The notes under the pieces were generated by a model. It did not search any database, was not told where the DNA came from, and saw only the letters and a list, made by a program, of their open reading frames with translations. A program made the position numbers and the translations under genes. DNA of 64,000 bases from Bifidobacterium pongonis (lineage in GTDB: Bacteria > Actinomycetota > Actinomycetes > Actinomycetales > Bifidobacteriaceae), in contig NZ_JAHBBE010000002.1 in NCBI RefSeq assembly GCF_019331805.1, forward strand, positions 58,195 through 122,194, read 5' to 3'. Positions within the stretch are counted from its first letter, which is position 1; each line of letters starts with the position of its first letter. Below, piece by piece: positions 60,623-64,000 of the stretch.

Positions 60623-63559
60623 TTACTCGGCGGGGACGATCGACACGATCTTCGGCGCCTTGACGATCACCTTGCGCGGCTCCTTGCCGCCCAGACGATC
60701 GGCGACGGCCTCCAGCGCCATGCGCTGCAGGTCTTCGGGAGCGATGTCCGGGGAGACCTCGAGCTTGGCGCGGATCTTGCCCTTGATCTGCACGACCGCG
60801 GTGACGGTGTCCTGGCCGACGTAACGTTCGTCGGCGACCGGCCACGGCGCGGCGGACAGGGATTCCTCATGGCCCAGCTTGTTCCACAGCTCCTCGCACA
60901 CGTGCGGCGCGATCGGCGCGAGCATGAGGATCAACGGTTCGACGGCCGCGCGCGGCACGCTCTTCAAACCGGTCAGATGGTTGTTGAGCACGATGAGCTT
61001 GGCGATGGCCGTGTTCGGGCGCATGCCCTCCATCTCGACGGTCACGTCGGCGATGGTGTTGTTCAGCAGCTTGAGCGTCTTGACATCGGGGGTATCCTCG
61101 GTCACCTTCGCCTCGCCGGTCTCCTCGTCGATGACGTTACGCCACAGGCGCTGCAGGAAACGCATGCTGCCGACCACGTTGCGGGTGTTCCACGGGCGGG
61201 ACTCGTCCAGCGGGCCCATGCTCATCTCGTACAGGCGGAAGGTGTCGGCACCGTAGTTCTCGTACATGTAGTCCGGGGTGACGATGTTCTTCAGGCTCTT
61301 GCCCATCTTGCCGAACTCGCGGTTGGCGTGCTCGCCGTTCCAGGTGAAGGTCGGTTCGCCGTCCTCGCCCGCGGGGCCTTCCACGACCTCGTCGGCCGGC
61401 ACGTACTGGCCACGGTCGTCGGTGTAGGCGTAGGCCTGGATCATGCCCTGGTTGAACAGCTTGTGGAACGGTTCGGCCGAATCCACGTAGCCCAGGTCGA
61501 ACAGCACCTTGTGCCAGAAGCGGGAGTACAGCAGGTGCAGCACCGCATGCTCCACGCCGCCGATGTACAGGTCCACGCCGCCCTCGTCGCCCGAATACTT
61601 GTTGTGGTTCGGGCCCATCCAGTAGTCGAACTCGTTCTTCTCAACCATGTTGGCGGTGTCGCTCGGGTCGATGTAACGCATGTAATACCAGCAGGAGCCG
61701 GCCCAGTTCGGCATGGTGTTGGTGTCGCGGTAGTAGGTCTTCTCGCCGTCGCCCAGATCGAGGCGGATCTTCACCCAATCCTCGTTGCGGCTCAGCGGGG
61801 CCTCCGGGTTGGATTCCGCATCCATCGGGTCGAAGGTGCGCGGGGAGTAGTCCGGCACGTCCGGCAGGTTGATCGGCAGCATGGAATCCGGCAGCAGGTG
61901 CGGGGTGCCGTCCTCGCCGTACACGATGGGGAACGGTTCGCCCCAGTAACGCTGACGGCTGAACAGCCAGTCGCGCAGACGGTAGCTGACGGTGCCCTTG
62001 CCGACACCGGCGGATTCGAGCCATTCGTTCACCTTGGCGATGGCGTCGTCCACACGCAGGCCGTTGAGGCTCAGCGCGTCGCCCTTGGCCTTGGTGGCTT
62101 CGACGGCGGAGTTGATGACGATGCCGTCATGGGAGACGAACGGGGCCTTGCCTTCGTAGGCGGACAGGTCGTCGCCGGATTCGGGCAGCGGCTGCACGGT
62201 GTAGATGACCGGCAGGCCGAACTTGACGGCGAAATCGTAATCGCGCTGATCGCCGCCGGGCACCGCCATGATGGCGCCGGTGCCGTAATCCATGAGCACG
62301 TAGTCGGCGGTGAACAGCGGCAGCTTGGCGCCGGTGATCGGGTTGATGGCGTACAGGCCGGTGAACAGACCGGTCTTCTCGCCGGCCTCGTCCACGCGAT
62401 CCTTGGCGGTCTTGGATTCCGCTTCGAGACGGTAGGCCTTCACGGCCTCGACGGGCGTGGCGTAGCCGCCCTTCCAATCCTCCGGGGTGCCTTCCGGCCA
62501 TTCGGCGGGCACATGCTCCAGCAGGTGATGCTCCGGGGAGACCACGGCGAACGTGGTGCCGAACAGGGTGTCGGGACGGGTGGTGTAGATCTCCATGTCC
62601 TGCACGCCGTCGGCGGTTTCGACTTCGAAGTGCACGGATGCGCCGTGGCTTTCGCCGATCCAGTTGCGCTGCATGAGCTTGACCTTCTCGGGCCAGTCGA
62701 TGCCGTCCAGGTCGGCGATGAGACGATGGCCGTACGCGGTGATGCGCATGGACCACTGGCGCAGTTCACGCTGGAACACCGGGAAGTTGCCGCGTTCGGA
62801 CTTGCCTTCGGCGGTGACCTCCTCGTTGGCGAGCACCGTGCCCAGACCGGGGCACCAGTTCACCGGGGACTTGGAGATGTAGGCCAGACGGAAATCGTTG
62901 AGCACATCGGCCTGCTCGGCTTCGCTCAGATCGCCCCAGGACTGGCCCTCATGGCCGGGGATGGCCTTCTCGCCGGATTCGAACTTGGCGACCAGCTCGC
63001 TGATCGGGCGTGCGGAACCCTGGGAACCGCTCGGATTGGTGGCGTCCTCGTCGTACCAGGAATCGTAGATGCGGGAGAAGATCCACTGCGTCCAACGAAC
63101 ATAACCGGGATCGATGGTGGCGAAGCTGCGGCGGTTATCGAAGCTCAGGCCCATGCGATGCAGCTGGCGGGACATGTTGGCGATGTTCGCCTCGGTGGTC
63201 ACGCGCGGATGCTGACCGGTCTGGACCGCGTACTGCTCGGCCGGCAGGCCGAAAGCGTCATAGCCCATGGCGTGCAGCACGTTCTCGCCCTTCATGCGGT
63301 GGTAGCGGCTCACCACGTCGGATGCCAGGTAGCCCAGCGGATGGCCCACGTGCAGGCCCTTGCCGGACGGGTACGGGAACATGTCCATCGCGAAGTACGA
63401 CGGGCGCCCTTCGGCGTTGCGGCCCTTGCCGTCCTTCAGATCGCCGGCGACGTTCGCGGCCCAGAACGTGCCTTCGTCATCCCACTTCTTCTGCCATTTG
63501 GTTTCGATGTCCTGCGCCATTGCGGCGTTGTAACGGAACTTCGGTTCAGTCTCACTCAT
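60623..63559 (-). CDS. leuS: Leucyl-tRNA synthetase
   Basis: Charges tRNA-Leu. The product is 978 residues, longer than E. coli LeuS (860) but usual for actinobacteria. The HIGH motif appears as LHVGHPLGY, and KMSKS as KMGKS (FGKMGKSLKN), a common actinobacterial variant. The editing (CP1) domain contains the TRPDTLFGTTF block; the C-terminal anticodon-binding and LeuS-specific domains are complete. The mRNA leader contains a perfect hairpin with no visible ribosome binding site before the ATG. Confidence 0.97.
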   Translation of the reverse strand: MSETEPKFRYNAAMAQDIETKWQKKWDDEGTFWAANVAGDLKDGKGRNAEGRPSYFAMDMFPYPSGKGLHVGHPLGYLASDVVSRYHRMKGENVLHAMGYDAFGLPAEQYAVQTGQHPRVTTEANIANMSRQLHRMGLSFDNRRSFATIDPGYVRWTQWIFSRIYDSWYDEDATNPSGSQGSARPISELVAKFESGEKAIPGHEGQSWGDLSEAEQADVLNDFRLAYISKSPVNWCPGLGTVLANEEVTAEGKSERGNFPVFQRELRQWSMRITAYGHRLIADLDGIDWPEKVKLMQRNWIGESHGASVHFEVETADGVQDMEIYTTRPDTLFGTTFAVVSPEHHLLEHVPAEWPEGTPEDWKGGYATPVEAVKAYRLEAESKTAKDRVDEAGEKTGLFTGLYAINPITGAKLPLFTADYVLMDYGTGAIMAVPGGDQRDYDFAVKFGLPVIYTVQPLPESGDDLSAYEGKAPFVSHDGIVINSAVEATKAKGDALSLNGLRVDDAIAKVNEWLESAGVGKGTVSYRLRDWLFSRQRYWGEPFPIVYGEDGTPHLLPDSMLPINLPDVPDYSPRTFDPMDAESNPEAPLSRNEDWVKIRLDLGDGEKTYYRDTNTMPNWAGSCWYYMRYIDPSDTANMVEKNEFDYWMGPNHNKYSGDEGGVDLYIGGVEHAVLHLLYSRFWHKVLFDLGYVDSAEPFHKLFNQGMIQAYAYTDDRGQYVPADEVVEGPAGEDGEPTFTWNGEHANREFGKMGKSLKNIVTPDYMYENYGADTFRLYEMSMGPLDESRPWNTRNVVGSMRFLQRLWRNVIDEETGEAKVTEDTPDVKTLKLLNNTIADVTVEMEGMRPNTAIAKLIVLNNHLTGLKSVPRAAVEPLILMLAPIAPHVCEELWNKLGHEESLSAAPWPVADERYVGQDTVTAVVQIKGKIRAKLEVSPDIAPEDLQRMALEAVADRLGGKEPRKVIVKAPKIVSIVPAE

Positions 63560-63572
63560 AAGGAACGAAAGT

Positions 63573-63600
63573 AGCCGCGCAACTGGACAGTTGCACGGCT
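63573..63600 (-). terminator. Hairpin between the ABC ATPase gene and leuS
   Basis: AGCCG.GCAACTG pairs with CAGTTGC.CGGCT around a 2-nt loop with one mismatch; ACTTTCGTTCCTT follows on the minus strand. It could end the upstream ABC gene or form a leuS leader hairpin. A TACTAT element at 63609-63614 on the minus strand may be the leuS -10 box. Confidence 0.45.
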
Positions 63601-63682
63601 TTTCTCACATAGTATCCGCGACTTGCGCGAAGAGCCGGTCAAAGCCCCACGCAAGGGGCCGCCGGCACCTGGCCGCCATGTC

Positions 63683-64000
63683 TCACACGGCGTATGCGGC
63701 CCAGCGCCCATGCGAATGCTCGACTTCGATGGGCATGCCGAACAGCGCGGACAGGCGTTCGTTCGTCAGGCCGTCCTCCAGGGGGCCCATGTAGATGATG
63801 GTGCCGGCCGAGGGATTGCCCATGGCGTCGATGCCGTCCTCGGTGGCGTCCTCCGAGGAGACGGGTTTGCGGCCCATGATGGCGATATGGTCGAAGCCTT
63901 CGGGGATCTCCTCGAGGCGATGCGTGACGAGCACCACCGCGCGTTGCGAGGATTCGCGCCCGATACGGCTCAACGTGCGCATCACCTGCTCGCGCCCGCC
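63683..64000 (-). CDS. ABC transporter ATP-binding protein, C-terminal part
   Basis: The frame runs off the right edge of the window; about 105 C-terminal residues are visible. GGREQVMRTLSRIG leads into VVLVTHRLEEIPEGFDHIAI, the H-loop region (switch His) of an ABC ATPase after the D-loop, so Walker A, Walker B and signature motifs lie outside. The tail resembles the ModF/PhrA-like group of stand-alone double ABC proteins in its THRLEEIP block. The cargo cannot be inferred. Confidence 0.8.
   Translation of the reverse strand, partial: GGREQVMRTLSRIGRESSQRAVVLVTHRLEEIPEGFDHIAIMGRKPVSSEDATEDGIDAMGNPSAGTIIYMGPLEDGLTNERLSALFGMPIEVEHSHGRWAAYAV

Noticed and set aside
60575..63574. 999-residue open frame on the plus strand
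   Set aside because: It is the antisense shadow of leuS in a high-GC sequence; its composition is rich in His, Val, Gly and Asp and it lacks a ribosome binding site or known motif.

Overview
The window is a gene-dense, roughly 60% G+C bacterial chromosome segment. It carries Actinobacteria-only genes: rbpA, helY next to a WYL-domain PafB/PafC fusion, the pgsA-like / DUF881 / DUF1290 / DUF881 / GarA / MerR block, and DUF3017 and DUF6350 beside purH and sucCD. Several traits point to Bifidobacterium: fused trpC-trpB, fused cmk-der, a eukaryotic-type UTP-glucose-1-phosphate uridylyltransferase, strong AGGAGG-type ribosome binding sites, and perfect hairpins without U-tracts between genes. The species is not resolved. 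No prophage, insertion sequence, CRISPR array or rRNA was seen.

Layout. 1-6.5 kb, plus strand: end of an unknown gene, def, rpsB-tsf, a YdcF-like membrane protein, pyrH-frr-cdsA. 6.5-16.6 kb, plus: rlmN, then interleaved amino-acid biosynthesis (hisF-hisI-trpE-trpCB-trpA) running into lgt, rpe and hisE-hisG. 16.6-20.9 kb, plus: envelope and signalling block with CDP-alcohol phosphotransferase, DUF881-DUF1290-DUF881, GarA-type FHA protein, FtsR-type MerR regulator and a small membrane protein. 21-23.4 kb: thiamine-binding-like protein, small membrane protein, HAD phosphatase, rbpA. 23.4-29.8 kb, minus: helY, a one-TM protein, pafBC, UDP-glucose pyrophosphorylase. 30-34.9 kb: UPF0340 protein, tRNA-Pro, cmk-der and rluB, aquaporin. 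34.9-46.7 kb, minus: DUF3017, purH, DUF6350, sucD-sucC, apt, yajC, ruvB-ruvA, ruvC, yebC, thrS.

46.9-48.5 kb is the only clearly A+T-rich accessory patch. It holds a two-gene unit (secreted protein with a glycine-zipper C-terminus plus a small two-TM protein), a 44-residue peptide gene with its own promoter-operator and strong terminator, and a 46-residue membrane protein. Two tRNA-Asn genes follow. 48.8-52.8 kb, minus: tsaD-rimI-tsaB-tsaE-holA. 53-56.2 kb: a small acidic ORF, a YczE-like membrane protein, a MATE exporter and a nicotinamidase. 56.2-64 kb, minus: comEC-comEA, sstT, leuS and the end of an ABC ATPase.

The most notable unexpected signals are two perfect 16-bp LexA-type boxes (TCGAAC-N4-GTTCGA), one at the ruvA promoter and one upstream of holA; the A+T-rich small-protein patch; a sharp codon-use shift that begins inside tsaB and runs through tsaE and holA; and the conserved but poorly understood DUF881/DUF1290/GarA/FtsR block. 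All coordinates and motif calls were made by reading the sequence. No database search was run.
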